A DNA stretch of 14,492 bases from JADJPL01 sp964607915. GTDB lineage: Bacteria > Bacteroidota > Bacteroidia > Chitinophagales > Saprospiraceae. The stretch spans positions 1 through 14,492 of the forward strand of contig CAZSMU010000093.1 in assembly GCA_964607915.1 (NCBI GenBank), written 5' to 3'. Both the position numbers and the translations under genes were made by a program. How positions within the stretch are numbered: position 1 is the stretch's first letter; each line of letters starts with the position of its first letter. The notes under the pieces are model-generated. The model was not told the DNA's origin. It did not search any database and saw only the letters and a list, made by a program, of their open reading frames with translations. Below are positions 7,001 through 14,492 of the stretch, one piece after another.

Positions 7001-7010
7001 ACTACCGCCT

Positions 7011-8147
7011 ATGCGAATTGCCGTCAACACCCGTTTCTTATTATCGGGAAAACTGGAAGGAATGGGCTGGTACACCTATGAGTTGTGCCGGGCAATGGCG
7101 GAGATGTACCCCAGCGATACGTTCTATTTTCTCTTTGACCGTCCGTATTCCCGAGAGTTTGTTTTTTCAAAAAACTGCATTCCCTTAGTCGTGCCTCCTC
7201 CTGCCCGGCACCCCTGGCTTTGGGAACTTTGGTTTGAGTATGCCTTGCCGCTCGCATTGAAAGCAGTTCGGGCGGAGGTGTTTTTTTCACCGGATGGCTA
7301 CCTCAGTTTGCGCAGCCGCGTACCGACGTTGATGACGCTGCACGATCTGGCGTTCCTGCACTATCCCGATCAAGTGCCCCCGAGGGTATTGCGCTATTAC
7401 CAGAGCCATATTCCGCGTTTTCTGGAGCGGGCGGATGCTGTTGCGGTCATTTCCCATTTTGTGAAGGAAGATGTGGCTGCACACTATCCGGCGTTTGCGA
7501 ATAAGCTGACTGTAGTGCCCAATGGGCCCCGCGGGGGGTTTCGCCCCCTTTCGGAAGCGGAAAAAATGGCTGTCCGCAAGCACTTTTCAGGCGGTAAACC
7601 CTACTTTTTTTATTTGGGGGCGCTCCATCCCCGCAAGAACCTGCCCCGCTTAATCCGGGCATTTACCCTGTTCAAAGCGCAGACCAATGCCCCGTTGGAG
7701 TTGCTGATTGGCGGGCGTATGGCTTGGCAAACCGGAGACATACAGGAAGCCTGGCAACAATCCCCTTATCGGGACGCCATCCGATTTTTGGGATATATAC
7801 CCGAGGAGGCCTTGCACAATCTGTTAGGTGCCGCCTATGGATTGGCTTATTTTTCTCTTTTTGAAGGCTTTGGGCTACCGGTTTTAGAAGCATTTTCCTG
7901 TGAGGTGCCCGTTTTGGCCTCGAACACATCCTCTATTCCCGAGGTGGCAGGTACTGGTGCCTTGTTGGCCGACCCGAGCAGGGAAGCAGAAATAGCCCAT
8001 GTGATGCGGATACTCTGGGAAGAGCCGGGAATGGCGGGAACCCTCGTCGGTAAGGGGCGGGAGCAGTTGGGAAAATTTTCCTGGGAGAGCGCAGCAGAGA
8101 AAATTTACGAACTGCTGGTTCAAACGGCAAAAGAGGGCAAAGGCTGA
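7011..8147 (+). CDS. Glycosyltransferase, GT4 family (GT-B fold)
   Basis: A 378-residue retaining glycosyltransferase of the large family that moves sugar from a nucleotide-sugar donor to glycans, lipids or envelope polysaccharides; the acceptor cannot be read from sequence. The N-terminal domain has the glycine loop GKLEGMGWYTYEL and the TLHDLAFLHYP segment; the C-terminal donor domain has FFYLGALHPRKN, GGRMAW and the E-x7-E motif with Glu285 and Glu293 (FEGFGLPVLEAF), then ASNTSSIPEVAG. No membrane segment is evident. The frame is open further upstream, but only inside the helicase gene; the ATG at 7011 begins the family-typical MRIAVNTRFLL and lies 10 bp after the helicase stop, suggesting one transcript with dnaX and the helicase. 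Its 3' end overlaps the convergent mtaB by 28 bp. Confidence 0.93.
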   Translation: MRIAVNTRFLLSGKLEGMGWYTYELCRAMAEMYPSDTFYFLFDRPYSREFVFSKNCIPLVVPPPARHPWLWELWFEYALPLALKAVRAEVFFSPDGYLSLRSRVPTLMTLHDLAFLHYPDQVPPRVLRYYQSHIPRFLERADAVAVISHFVKEDVAAHYPAFANKLTVVPNGPRGGFRPLSEAEKMAVRKHFSGGKPYFFYLGALHPRKNLPRLIRAFTLFKAQTNAPLELLIGGRMAWQTGDIQEAWQQSPYRDAIRFLGYIPEEALHNLLGAAYGLAYFSLFEGFGLPVLEAFSCEVPVLASNTSSIPEVAGTGALLADPSREAEIAHVMRILWEEPGMAGTLVGKGREQLGKFSWESAAEKIYELLVQTAKEGKG

Positions 8148-9484
8148 TCGTCGTACAGGATTTCAGCCGCCATATTTCCGCTGCGCGTGACCTGTTTGAG
8201 ATGGACGGTACAGATAGTGTTGATTCTATCAGCCTCAAACGGGGCATCAATTTTAATGTAGTTATCGGTGAAGCCGGACATCAGGTTGGGATCTTTGTGC
8301 ATTTCGAACAGTACCGGTCGTTCTTGCCCGACGTGTTGTTCGTAAAAATAGCGGCGTTTTTTCTCGCTCAGGATGCTGAGCATTTCGTTGCGCCGCCGGC
8401 GTTCTTCCACGGGTACGGTACCGTCCATATCCGGTGCCGGGGTGTTGGCCCTTTCCGAATACGTGAACACATGCAGGTAAGATACCTCGAGGTCGTTGAG
8501 GAAGTGGAACGTTTCCATGAAATCCGCTTCGGTTTCCCCAGGGAAACCTACGATGACATCGGCGCCAATACAGGCATGGGGCATGAGCGCTTTGATATGC
8601 TGTACGCGGTTGGCATAGAGATCCCGCACATAGCGGCGGCGCATGAGGCGCAATATCTTGTCGCTGCCCGATTGCAGGGGCATATGGAAATGCGGTACGA
8701 AGCGCTGGGAGGCTGCTACGAACTCGATGACTTCATCGCTGCACAAATTTGGTTCAATAGAAGAAATGCGAAAGCGCCGGATATCGCTGACCCCGTCGAG
8801 TTCCCGGATGAGGTCGCTGAAGAGTGCTTCTTTTTTTGGTCGCATTCCTTCCACCACTTCGCCACCGTTGCCAAAATCGCCGATATTAACACCGGTCAGT
8901 ACGATTTCTTTGACTCCTAAACCAGCGATTTCGCGGGCATTAGCGAGTACGTTTTCCACCGAATCGCTCCGGCTACGCCCTCTGGCCTGGGGGATAGTGC
9001 AGAAGGAGCACTTGTAGTCGCAGCCATCCTGTATTTTCAGGAAAGAGCGCGTGCGGTCGCCGAATGAAAAGGCATCGCTAAACGTATTTGCTTCCCGGAC
9101 TTCCCCGGCGAAGACGAGGCCCTTCCCCGGTGCTTTGCTCAGGTCGTCTATATATTCCAGGATTCGGAACTTCTCGGCGGCACCGAGTACCAGATCCACT
9201 CCCGGGATATGGGCGATTTCTTCAGGTTTGAGTTGTGCGTAGCAGCCCACGACCACAATGAAGGCATTTGGCGCGTGGCGCAGGGCCTGGCGCACAATCT
9301 TGCGGCACTTACGGTCGGCAAAATCAGTCACCGAGCACGTGTTGATGACGTAAATGCCGGCACCCTCCTCAAAAGGGACTTCCCGATATCCCGCCTGTTC
9401 GAACAGGCGGGATATGGATGAAGTCTCTGAGTAGTTCAATTTACAGCCCAGTGTATAGAATGCTACGGAGCGAGGAGTAGCCAT
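8120..9484 (-). CDS. mtaB: tRNA t6A37 methylthiotransferase MtaB
   Basis: A 454-residue radical-SAM enzyme that adds a methylthio group to N6-threonylcarbamoyladenosine at tRNA position 37, giving ms2t6A, which stabilises decoding of ANN codons. The N-terminal domain holds an auxiliary 4Fe-4S site with Cys14 (LGCKLNYSE), Cys50 (NTCSVT) and Cys81 (VGCYAQ). The radical-SAM cluster is C155-x3-C159-x2-C162 (DGCDYKCSFC), and the C-terminal part from about residue 375 resembles a TRAM RNA-binding domain. The CKLN signature and NTCSVTDFADRKCRK favour MtaB over MiaB or RimO. The start is ATG at 9482-9484. It follows the AIM24-family gene by 46 bp and may be read from the same transcript; I found no clear promoter in that gap. 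Codons 24-33 form a perfect 30-bp palindrome. Confidence 0.95.
   Translation of the reverse strand: MATPRSVAFYTLGCKLNYSETSSISRLFEQAGYREVPFEEGAGIYVINTCSVTDFADRKCRKIVRQALRHAPNAFIVVVGCYAQLKPEEIAHIPGVDLVLGAAEKFRILEYIDDLSKAPGKGLVFAGEVREANTFSDAFSFGDRTRSFLKIQDGCDYKCSFCTIPQARGRSRSDSVENVLANAREIAGLGVKEIVLTGVNIGDFGNGGEVVEGMRPKKEALFSDLIRELDGVSDIRRFRISSIEPNLCSDEVIEFVAASQRFVPHFHMPLQSGSDKILRLMRRRYVRDLYANRVQHIKALMPHACIGADVIVGFPGETEADFMETFHFLNDLEVSYLHVFTYSERANTPAPDMDGTVPVEERRRRNEMLSILSEKKRRYFYEQHVGQERPVLFEMHKDPNLMSGFTDNYIKIDAPFEADRINTICTVHLKQVTRSGNMAAEILYDDQPLPSFAV
9386..9415. repeat. Perfect 30-bp palindrome inside mtaB
   Basis: ATATCCCGCCTGTTC is followed directly by its exact reverse complement, centred between 9400 and 9401, with no spacer. 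It covers exactly codons 24 to 33 of mtaB, so the opposite strand in the same register encodes the same peptide, ISRLFEQAGY. In mRNA it could fold near the start of the coding region, though a hairpin needs a few central bases unpaired. Confidence 0.9.
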
Positions 9485-9530
9485 GGTTCTGAAGATTTCG
9501 GGTTAAAAACGAATAAGGGTGCGGTCTTGT

Positions 9531-10331
9531 TTACCAACCATCCCCATCGAGAAGATTGCCCAGGCCGCCCAGTACGCTGCCTTCATCTTTGCCACCTGCC
9601 CCATAGTTGCGCGAGGCGCGCAGTACGCGGTCTGCCAGGCGGCTGAACGGGAGCGACTGTATCCATACCGTGCCCGGGCCTTGCAGGCGGGCGAAAAAGA
9701 GCCCTTCCCCTCCAAAAAACACGTTGCGTACACCCCGCACCATTTCGATATCGTAATCCACATCGCGGGTGAAAGCGACGAGGCAGCCCGTATCAATGCG
9801 AAGCGTTTCGCCTAAGGCCAGTTTCTTTTCGATGATAGCACCCCCGGCATGTACGAAAGCGAGCCCGTCGCCCTCCAGTTTCTGCATGATGAACCCTTCA
9901 CCGCCAAAAAAGCCGCGCCCCAGTTTTTGGGAAAATTCAATACCCACGGAAACACCTTTGGCCGCGCAGAGAAAAGCGTCTTTTTGGCAGATGAGTTTGT
10001 TTTCGTACGCATCCAGGTCCAGGGCCAGGATACGGCCGGGGTATGGAGCGGCAAAAGCGACTTTGCGCTTGCCGGTACCGGCATGAGTAAAGGCTGTCAT
10101 GAACAAGCTTTCCCCTGTCAGCAGCCGCTTTCCGGCGGACCATACTTTCCCCCATAGGCCACCGGATTCCTGGGAGGAGCCGTCGCCAAAGAGGGTGGTC
10201 ATTTCGATTCCGTCCTCCATCATCATGAAGCTGCCCGATTCAGCGATGACCGTTTCGTACGGATCGAGTTCGATTTCAACGAACTGCATTTCTTCTCCAA
10301 AGATCTGATAGTCGATTTGATGTGAGTTCAT
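9531..10331 (-). CDS. AIM24 / TIGR00266 family protein
   Basis: A 266-residue protein of the AIM24 family, named after a yeast mitochondrial biogenesis protein; the bacterial role is not known. The sequence is rich in short beta strands and glycine turns and begins with the typical pattern IFGEEMQFVEIELDPYETVIAESGSFMMMEDGI, followed by GESLFMTAFTHAG, repeated Gly-Phe-Phe-Gly-Gly-Glu-Gly turns (GRGFFGGEGFIMQKLEG and VFFGGEGLFFARLQGPG) and a basic, glycine-rich C-terminus. The internally similar FFGGEG segments suggest a duplicated beta-sandwich or barrel arrangement. There is no signal peptide or membrane helix. ATG at 10329-10331 is a natural start. It lies 39 bp after rocD and 46 bp before mtaB on the same strand, with no evident promoter of its own, so co-transcription with rocD is likely. 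Family assignment is firm, function unknown. Confidence 0.88.
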   Translation of the reverse strand: MNSHQIDYQIFGEEMQFVEIELDPYETVIAESGSFMMMEDGIEMTTLFGDGSSQESGGLWGKVWSAGKRLLTGESLFMTAFTHAGTGKRKVAFAAPYPGRILALDLDAYENKLICQKDAFLCAAKGVSVGIEFSQKLGRGFFGGEGFIMQKLEGDGLAFVHAGGAIIEKKLALGETLRIDTGCLVAFTRDVDYDIEMVRGVRNVFFGGEGLFFARLQGPGTVWIQSLPFSRLADRVLRASRNYGAGGKDEGSVLGGLGNLLDGDGW

Positions 10332-10370
10332 ACTATGTGTGTGGAAGTTTTGACACGAAAAAAATGGATC

Positions 10371-11606
10371 TTAAAAAGATTTCAGGGAACGCTCAATGAT
10401 GTCTATACACTCGCCTATTTGCGCCTCGCGGATAACCAAAGGCGGTGCCAGGCGGATTTTATTGCCGTGGGTGGGCTTGGCCAGCAGGCCGTTATCTCTG
10501 AATTTCAGGCAAATATTCCATGCCAGTTCGGAATCTTCCCCGCTGTCGATGACGATGGCGTTTAATAAGCCCTTACCGCGTACTTGTTCTAGTACGGGGA
10601 CACGGCCTATCATGTTCTGAATGCCCTGGCGGAACAATTGCCCCATGGATTGGGCGTTATCGGCGAGTTGTTCTTCTACGACGACTTCCAGGGCGGTCCT
10701 TGCGACGGCGCAGGCCAGAGGGTTGCCCCCAAAGGTGGAACCATGCTCGCCGGGGTGCAGCAGGAGCATGATTTCGTCGTCGGCCAATACTGCCGATACC
10801 GGCATAGTACCCCCGGAGAGCGCCTTGCCGAGTATCAGGATATCCGGATGGACGTTGGAGTGGTCGCAGCAAAGCATTCTTCCGGTGCGTGCGATACCTG
10901 TTTGGATTTCATCTCCGATGAACAGGACCTGGTGTTCTTTGCACAAGGCGTATGCACCGGACAGAAAATGGTCGTCGGGCACTACCACCCCTGCTTCGCC
11001 CTGGATAGGTTCGATGAGTATTCCGGCGATGTGTGGGTCTGTAGCTAATTTTTCTTCTAAAGCGATGAGGTCGTTATAGGGGAGCAACTCCAACCCAGGG
11101 AGATAGGGGCCGAAATGGCGTCGGCTGCCCGGGTCGGTAGAGCCCGATATAATAGCCAGGGTGCGACCGTGAAAATTGGCGGTGAAGAAAAGGATTTTGG
11201 CCTGGCCATCGGGGATGCCTTTGACTTCATACCCCCATTTACGGCAGAGTTTAAGGGCGGTTTCTACGGCTTCGGCCCCGGAGTTCATGGGTAAGACCCG
11301 GTCGTAGCCAAACAAGCGGGTGATATACTGTTCATACTCCCCGAGTTGGTCGTTGTAAAATGCCCGCGAGGTCAGGGTTAGCTTTTGGGCTTGTTCCATG
11401 AGTGCCCGGGTTATTCTAGGATGGCAATGCCCTTGGTTTACAGCAGAGTAGGCCGATAAAAAATCAAAATAGCGCTTGCCTTCCACATCCCATACATGTA
11501 CGCCACTGCCCGTGGAAAGGACTACCGGGAGCGGGTGGTAATTGTGTGCGCCGTAGCGCTCTTCGAGTTCGATCAACTCCTGGGTACGGGTCTGGACGGT
11601 TTGCAT
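10371..11606 (-). CDS. rocD: Ornithine aminotransferase (ornithine-oxo-acid transaminase)
   Basis: A 411-residue class III PLP-dependent aminotransferase that moves the delta-amino group of ornithine to 2-oxoglutarate, giving glutamate semialdehyde and linking arginine and proline metabolism. The N-terminus GVHVWDVEGKRYFDFLSAYSAVNQGHCHPRI is typical of this enzyme; NSGAEAVETALKLCRKWGY binds PLP phosphate, GDEIQTGIARTG contains the PLP-contacting Asp, and Lys261 in ILGKALSGG is the Schiff-base lysine. FGGNPLACAVA and the C-terminal KTRLAPP-like KIRLAPPL segment are also present. Length is usual. ATG is at 11604-11606, with a promoter-like box 20 bp upstream. It stands 55 bp after the ABC exporter gene and 39 bp before the AIM24 gene. 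Related acetylornithine or GABA aminotransferases are less likely given the SAYSAVNQGH signature. Confidence 0.96.
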   Translation of the reverse strand: MQTVQTRTQELIELEERYGAHNYHPLPVVLSTGSGVHVWDVEGKRYFDFLSAYSAVNQGHCHPRITRALMEQAQKLTLTSRAFYNDQLGEYEQYITRLFGYDRVLPMNSGAEAVETALKLCRKWGYEVKGIPDGQAKILFFTANFHGRTLAIISGSTDPGSRRHFGPYLPGLELLPYNDLIALEEKLATDPHIAGILIEPIQGEAGVVVPDDHFLSGAYALCKEHQVLFIGDEIQTGIARTGRMLCCDHSNVHPDILILGKALSGGTMPVSAVLADDEIMLLLHPGEHGSTFGGNPLACAVARTALEVVVEEQLADNAQSMGQLFRQGIQNMIGRVPVLEQVRGKGLLNAIVIDSGEDSELAWNICLKFRDNGLLAKPTHGNKIRLAPPLVIREAQIGECIDIIERSLKSF

Positions 11607-11625
11607 AAGAAATCGTTTAAGCGCT

Positions 11626-11633
11626 CAAAAATA
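11626..11633 (-). promoter_or_regulatory. Candidate -7 box of the rocD promoter
   Basis: On the minus strand this reads TATTTTTG, an exact TAnnTTTG match, 19 bp upstream of the rocD ATG. It would give a leader of about a dozen bases. No good -33 element is visible and the region is A/T-rich, so a chance match is possible. If real, rocD and the AIM24 gene form a unit separate from the ABC exporter. Confidence 0.45.
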
Positions 11634-11661
11634 ATACATTGCAGCGAAAGCCCTAACAGGT

Positions 11662-13443
11662 TTAGCCAATCGTTTTCAGTGCTTCCTGGTGCTGCCACAT
11701 CTCCTGAAAAATAGGGCTTTCTGCCCTTAGCCCTTCGAAACTCCCTTCGGCGACAATGCGGCCATGTGCCATTACGTAAATATAATCGAAATGCGGGAGC
11801 AAGTGTAAACGGTGCAGGGAAGATACGACGACTTTGTCGTTGAACTCGCGAAAGAGTTTTTCGTAGATCAGCATTTCTGTTTTAGGGTCCACGCTGCTGG
11901 TCGGTTCATCGAGCAGGACGAGGTCGCTGTCGCGGGCGGCGAGGATACCCCGTGCCAGGGCAAGCCGCTGCTTTTGCCCTCCGGAGAGGTTGACTCCTTT
12001 TTCCTGGATCTTGGATTGCAGACCTTGTGGCAACAGGGCGACGACTTCGCTGAAGTGCGCGGCATCGCAGATGCGGTTGATTTCATCTTCCGGGAAAGGC
12101 AGCCCCAGAGTGATGTTATAGGCGATGGTGTTTTCAAAAATTTCCGGTTCCTGGGGGAAGAGGGTGACATGGCTGGAGATGATATCCAAGGGACCTTTTT
12201 CTCGCCCGTCCACTACGGCCATTACTCCGGGTTCGGGGCGATATAGGCCGCGCAGTACGGCTAGGAGGGTGCTTTTCCCGCTTCCGCTTTCCCCGATGAG
12301 TGCAATGCGCTTGCCCCGGTGCAGTTGGAGATTGAGGCGATGGATCCCTTGTGGGCGCCCGTCGTTCCCCTCGTAATGGAAGGACAGATTTTGTATTTGG
12401 ATGGATTGCCAGTCGGGAGGCAGGGCGCTTTGTTCCTCCGGGCGATGCCCTTCGGCATAGGCCTGCATGACCTGTCGGGCTGTCTGTACATTGGAGTGGT
12501 GCCGGACGATTTCCGTGTACTGCCAGGCAATATCGTGAAACACACTGGTGAAGCGCTCCACATAGCTGACGAGGGTGACCAAGCCCCCTATGAGAAAGAG
12601 CTGTCCTGGTTTCCAGTTTTCATAGACGTACCCGACGATGATAACCGCATAGATCAATTTTACAATCATATCCACCGTAAACCATTTCCACTCATTGATC
12701 AAGGCCTTTTTGCGGAAGGGCGGGAATACGTCCATCAGCTTTTGCAACAATCCGCTCTCCATGCGTTTTTCCAGGCGCAGGGTGATGACGGTGAGGATAT
12801 TGGAGAGGCTGTCGAACAAGGTGGAAGAAACGATATGTTCCTTCTCATTGGTCTCATCGAGCGCCCGGAGGAAAGGTTTGTCGAACCGAAGGATGGTCAT
12901 AACGGCTAATATGCCCAGTATGACGGCTACGAATCCAAAAGTAGGCGCGAAATAGAGCATGGCGATAAAGGAAAACGTAAATTTTCCGAGGGCGTGGATA
13001 TAGATAAAGCCATTTTCAAAAAACTCTTTCAATCCTTCGTAGGCTTTGCGCACACGGTTGATGGTAGCGCCGCTGTGGTGGTCTTGATGCCATTTAACAG
13101 GTAGGTGTAGTGCCCGATGATAGAGTTCCTGGAGGTAATTCCGGCTGAGCAGGAAGGCGAGGCTTTGTTCTTTGATGCGCGCTATTCCATGGAAGGCCCA
13201 GCTCAAGAGATGCAGACCGAGGTAGGCGGCGGCGTATATCCAGGCAGAGCGGAGTACATCCACTCCTTTTTTTTGTAGTTCGTTGACAAAAAGACCCCAG
13301 ATGATGGGAATACCGGCGTCGGTGAGGTTGCTCATCAGGAACATACCATAGACCTGTAAGTACACCTTCTTTTTATCGCGGGCATATTTCCAGGCGAGGG
13401 CCATCATGGAAATATAGGGATTGCGCAATAAGGCTTTCCACAT
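11662..13443 (-). CDS. ABC exporter, fused permease and ATPase (half-transporter)
   Basis: A 593-residue type IV (B-subfamily) half-transporter that would work as a homodimer in the inner membrane; the substrate (lipid, drug or peptide) cannot be told. The N-terminal 330 residues carry hydrophobic helices of the ABC exporter membrane domain, for example around VYGMFLMSNL, AAAYLGLHLLSWAF, FTFSFIAMLYFAPTFGFVAVILGILAV and LIYAVIIVGYVYENW. The ATPase domain has Walker A GESGSGKST (384-392), Q-loop FPQEPEIFENTI, signature LSGGQ (486-490), Walker B LLDEP with Asp512 and catalytic Glu513, and switch His544. All catalytic elements are intact. I chose ATG 13441-13443; a TTG two codons earlier is less likely. 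It is transcribed divergently from the lpxD-family gene, from a promoter at 13470-13477, and heads the leftward gene series. Confidence 0.93.
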   Translation of the reverse strand: MWKALLRNPYISMMALAWKYARDKKKVYLQVYGMFLMSNLTDAGIPIIWGLFVNELQKKGVDVLRSAWIYAAAYLGLHLLSWAFHGIARIKEQSLAFLLSRNYLQELYHRALHLPVKWHQDHHSGATINRVRKAYEGLKEFFENGFIYIHALGKFTFSFIAMLYFAPTFGFVAVILGILAVMTILRFDKPFLRALDETNEKEHIVSSTLFDSLSNILTVITLRLEKRMESGLLQKLMDVFPPFRKKALINEWKWFTVDMIVKLIYAVIIVGYVYENWKPGQLFLIGGLVTLVSYVERFTSVFHDIAWQYTEIVRHHSNVQTARQVMQAYAEGHRPEEQSALPPDWQSIQIQNLSFHYEGNDGRPQGIHRLNLQLHRGKRIALIGESGSGKSTLLAVLRGLYRPEPGVMAVVDGREKGPLDIISSHVTLFPQEPEIFENTIAYNITLGLPFPEDEINRICDAAHFSEVVALLPQGLQSKIQEKGVNLSGGQKQRLALARGILAARDSDLVLLDEPTSSVDPKTEMLIYEKLFREFNDKVVVSSLHRLHLLPHFDYIYVMAHGRIVAEGSFEGLRAESPIFQEMWQHQEALKTIG

Positions 13444-13469
13444 AAGCAAGATTTTGTGTCGGGATATTG

Positions 13470-13477
13470 CAAAAGTA
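13470..13477 (-). promoter_or_regulatory. Candidate -7 box of the ABC exporter promoter
   Basis: On the minus strand this reads TACTTTTG, an exact TAnnTTTG match, 26 bp upstream of the ATG at 13443. It pairs with an oppositely directed box at 13519-13526 in the same 123-bp intergenic region. No convincing -33 element is visible. Confidence 0.5.
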
Positions 13478-13518
13478 CGGAAAACAAGCCCCTTTATCGT
13501 ATTGTTCTACAGAAGCGC

Positions 13519-13526
13519 TATTTTTG
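13519..13526 (+). promoter_or_regulatory. Candidate -7 box of the lpxD-family gene promoter
   Basis: TATTTTTG matches TAnnTTTG exactly and stands 40 bp upstream of the ATG at 13567. A TTTA at 13493-13496, 22 bp upstream, is a possible degenerate -33 element. The arrangement with the opposed box at 13470-13477 makes a compact divergent promoter pair. Confidence 0.5.
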
Positions 13527-13566
13527 CGCGCTGCCTTCTATATGGCTATAGGTTCAAAAGTTCAAT

Positions 13567-14492
13567 ATGAAATTTCCAGCACCCATCCCCGCACGAGACA
13601 TCGCTGCTCGTATTTCGGCGGAAATCATTGGCGACCCGGATGCATTTGCACTGGGGATTAATGAGGTCCATCAAGTACAACCGGGGGATATTACGTTTGT
13701 GGACGTAAAAAAATACTTTGATAAATCGCTGTCTTCGGCAGCTTCTTTTATCATCCTCAACGAGCGCATAGCAGCACCGGAGGGAAAGACCCTGTTCCTG
13801 TGCGCTCAGCCCTTTGAGGCATACAATCAACTTGCCCTGGAGTTCCGCCCTGTAGAAGCCCTCCGACAGGCAATACATCCCGAAGCGAACATTCATCCGA
13901 GTGCGGTGATAGAGCCCTATGTCGTAATAGGGCCACACGTCGTTATCGGTAAAGATTGCCATATCCATGCGAATGTGACTATACAAGAGCATACCCGCAT
14001 CGGAGAACGCGTGATAGTACAGTCGGGCGCTACGATAGGCACGGACGCATTTTACTTCAAGCGCACACCGGAAGGGTACCGGAAATGGCGCTCGACCGGT
14101 CGGGTCATTCTGGAAGACGATGTGGAAATAGGGTCAAACTGCACGGTGAACAAAGGCGTTTCTGGAGACACCATCATAGGGGCGGGCACCAAACTCGATT
14201 GCCATGTACACATTGGGCACGATGTAGTGATAGGTAAGCGCTGCCTCTTTGTAGCGGGGGTTGCCATTGCAGGCAACTGTACCATAGGCGACGAAGTAGT
14301 GCTCTATGGCCAGGTCGGAATTGCACAAAATTTGCGAATCGGGAACAAAGTGACCGTCTATGCCCAGTCTGGAGTAGGGATGGATCTGGAAGACGGCAAA
14401 ACCTATTTCGGCTCACCTGCAGCGGAATCGCGCAGCATGATGCGTCAGATTTTCGCGCTAAAACAACTGCCGGACGTACTGTTGAAGTGGAG
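13567..14492 (+). CDS. lpxD: LpxD-family UDP-3-O-acylglucosamine N-acyltransferase (partial at 3' end)
   Basis: The frame is open to the window edge (308 full codons), so the stop codon is missing, but the protein is nearly full length. The family transfers a 3-hydroxyacyl chain from acyl carrier protein to UDP-3-O-acylglucosamine, the third step of lipid A synthesis. The first 100 residues match the LpxD uridine-binding domain (VHQVQPGDITFVDVKKYFDKSL); from about residue 105 there are left-handed beta-helix hexapeptide repeats (IHPSAVIEPYVVIGPHVVIG, IGERVIVQSGATIG and more). His218 in HIGHDVVIG is the counterpart of the catalytic His239 of E. coli. ATG at 13567 is the natural start. Bacteroidota often carry two LpxD-like proteins; the MKFP start, GVSGDTIIG and SGVGMDLEDGKTYFGSPA resemble the second, less studied one, so the exact acceptor is uncertain. 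Confidence 0.88.
   Translation, partial: MKFPAPIPARDIAARISAEIIGDPDAFALGINEVHQVQPGDITFVDVKKYFDKSLSSAASFIILNERIAAPEGKTLFLCAQPFEAYNQLALEFRPVEALRQAIHPEANIHPSAVIEPYVVIGPHVVIGKDCHIHANVTIQEHTRIGERVIVQSGATIGTDAFYFKRTPEGYRKWRSTGRVILEDDVEIGSNCTVNKGVSGDTIIGAGTKLDCHVHIGHDVVIGKRCLFVAGVAIAGNCTIGDEVVLYGQVGIAQNLRIGNKVTVYAQSGVGMDLEDGKTYFGSPAAESRSMMRQIFALKQLPDVLLKW

Noticed and set aside
6822..7010. Longer N-terminus for the glycosyltransferase
   Set aside because: The extension overlaps the conserved Fe-S cysteine region of the helicase-nuclease and lacks glycosyltransferase features; the fold begins at MRIAVN (7011).
8201..8920. 239-residue open frame on the plus strand opposite mtaB
   Set aside because: Antisense shadow of a well-conserved gene; no family features and no promoter.
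12319..12909. 196-residue open frame opposite the ABC exporter
   Set aside because: Antisense shadow; the exporter on the other strand has all expected catalytic motifs.
8120..13443. An operon-like defence or biosynthetic island
   Set aside because: The four leftward genes are ordinary housekeeping or transport genes with unrelated roles, and at least rocD seems to have its own promoter.

Overview
The window looks like a chromosomal housekeeping region of a Gram-negative Bacteroidota bacterium. Evidence: several promoter-like TAnnTTTG boxes sit just upstream of start codons (the Bacteroidota -7 element), recognisable Shine-Dalgarno sequences are few, an LpxD-type lipid A acyltransferase of the Bacteroidota sort is present, and the DnaX, MtaB and ornithine aminotransferase sequences have a Bacteroidota character. 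The moderate-to-high GC content would suit a Saprospiria-like lineage, but this finer placement is only an inference. There are nine protein-coding genes, one of them cut by the right edge. I see no RNA genes, CRISPR array or complete transposon.

Layout. (1) 1-68: the end of a palindromic repeat element, cut by the window edge. (2) 90-1727 (-): nadE, glutamine-dependent NAD+ synthetase. (3) 1728-2090: divergent intergenic region holding a nadE promoter candidate with an adjoining dyad, two abutting palindromic repeat elements (1787-1868 and 1870-2032), and a dnaX promoter. (4) 2091-8147 (+): a tight run of dnaX (clamp loader gamma/tau), a UvrD-type helicase fused to a RecB/AddB-type nuclease with a probable Fe-S cluster, and a GT4 glycosyltransferase. 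(5) 8120-13443 (-): mtaB (tRNA methylthiotransferase), an AIM24-family protein, rocD (ornithine aminotransferase) and an ABC exporter, in reverse order of transcription. The mtaB and glycosyltransferase genes converge and overlap by 28 bp. (6) 13444-13566: a compact divergent promoter region. (7) 13567-end (+): an LpxD-family acyltransferase.

The strongest unusual signals are three. First, dnaX carries a run of ten A at 3217-3226, exactly after the clamp-loader core; both alternative frames stop within a few codons, which suggests programmed production of a short gamma form beside tau. Second, a family of MITE-like palindromic elements with 20-bp ends (TAGACTTGTTGYGAGGGATC) appears three times and flanks nadE in inverted orientation. 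Third, mtaB contains a perfect 30-bp palindrome exactly in register with ten codons, so both strands encode the same peptide.

Functionally the genes cover NAD supply, replication and DNA repair, tRNA modification, arginine/ornithine metabolism and envelope biogenesis. I see no defence island or secondary-metabolite cluster; the novelty is in regulatory and repeat structure.
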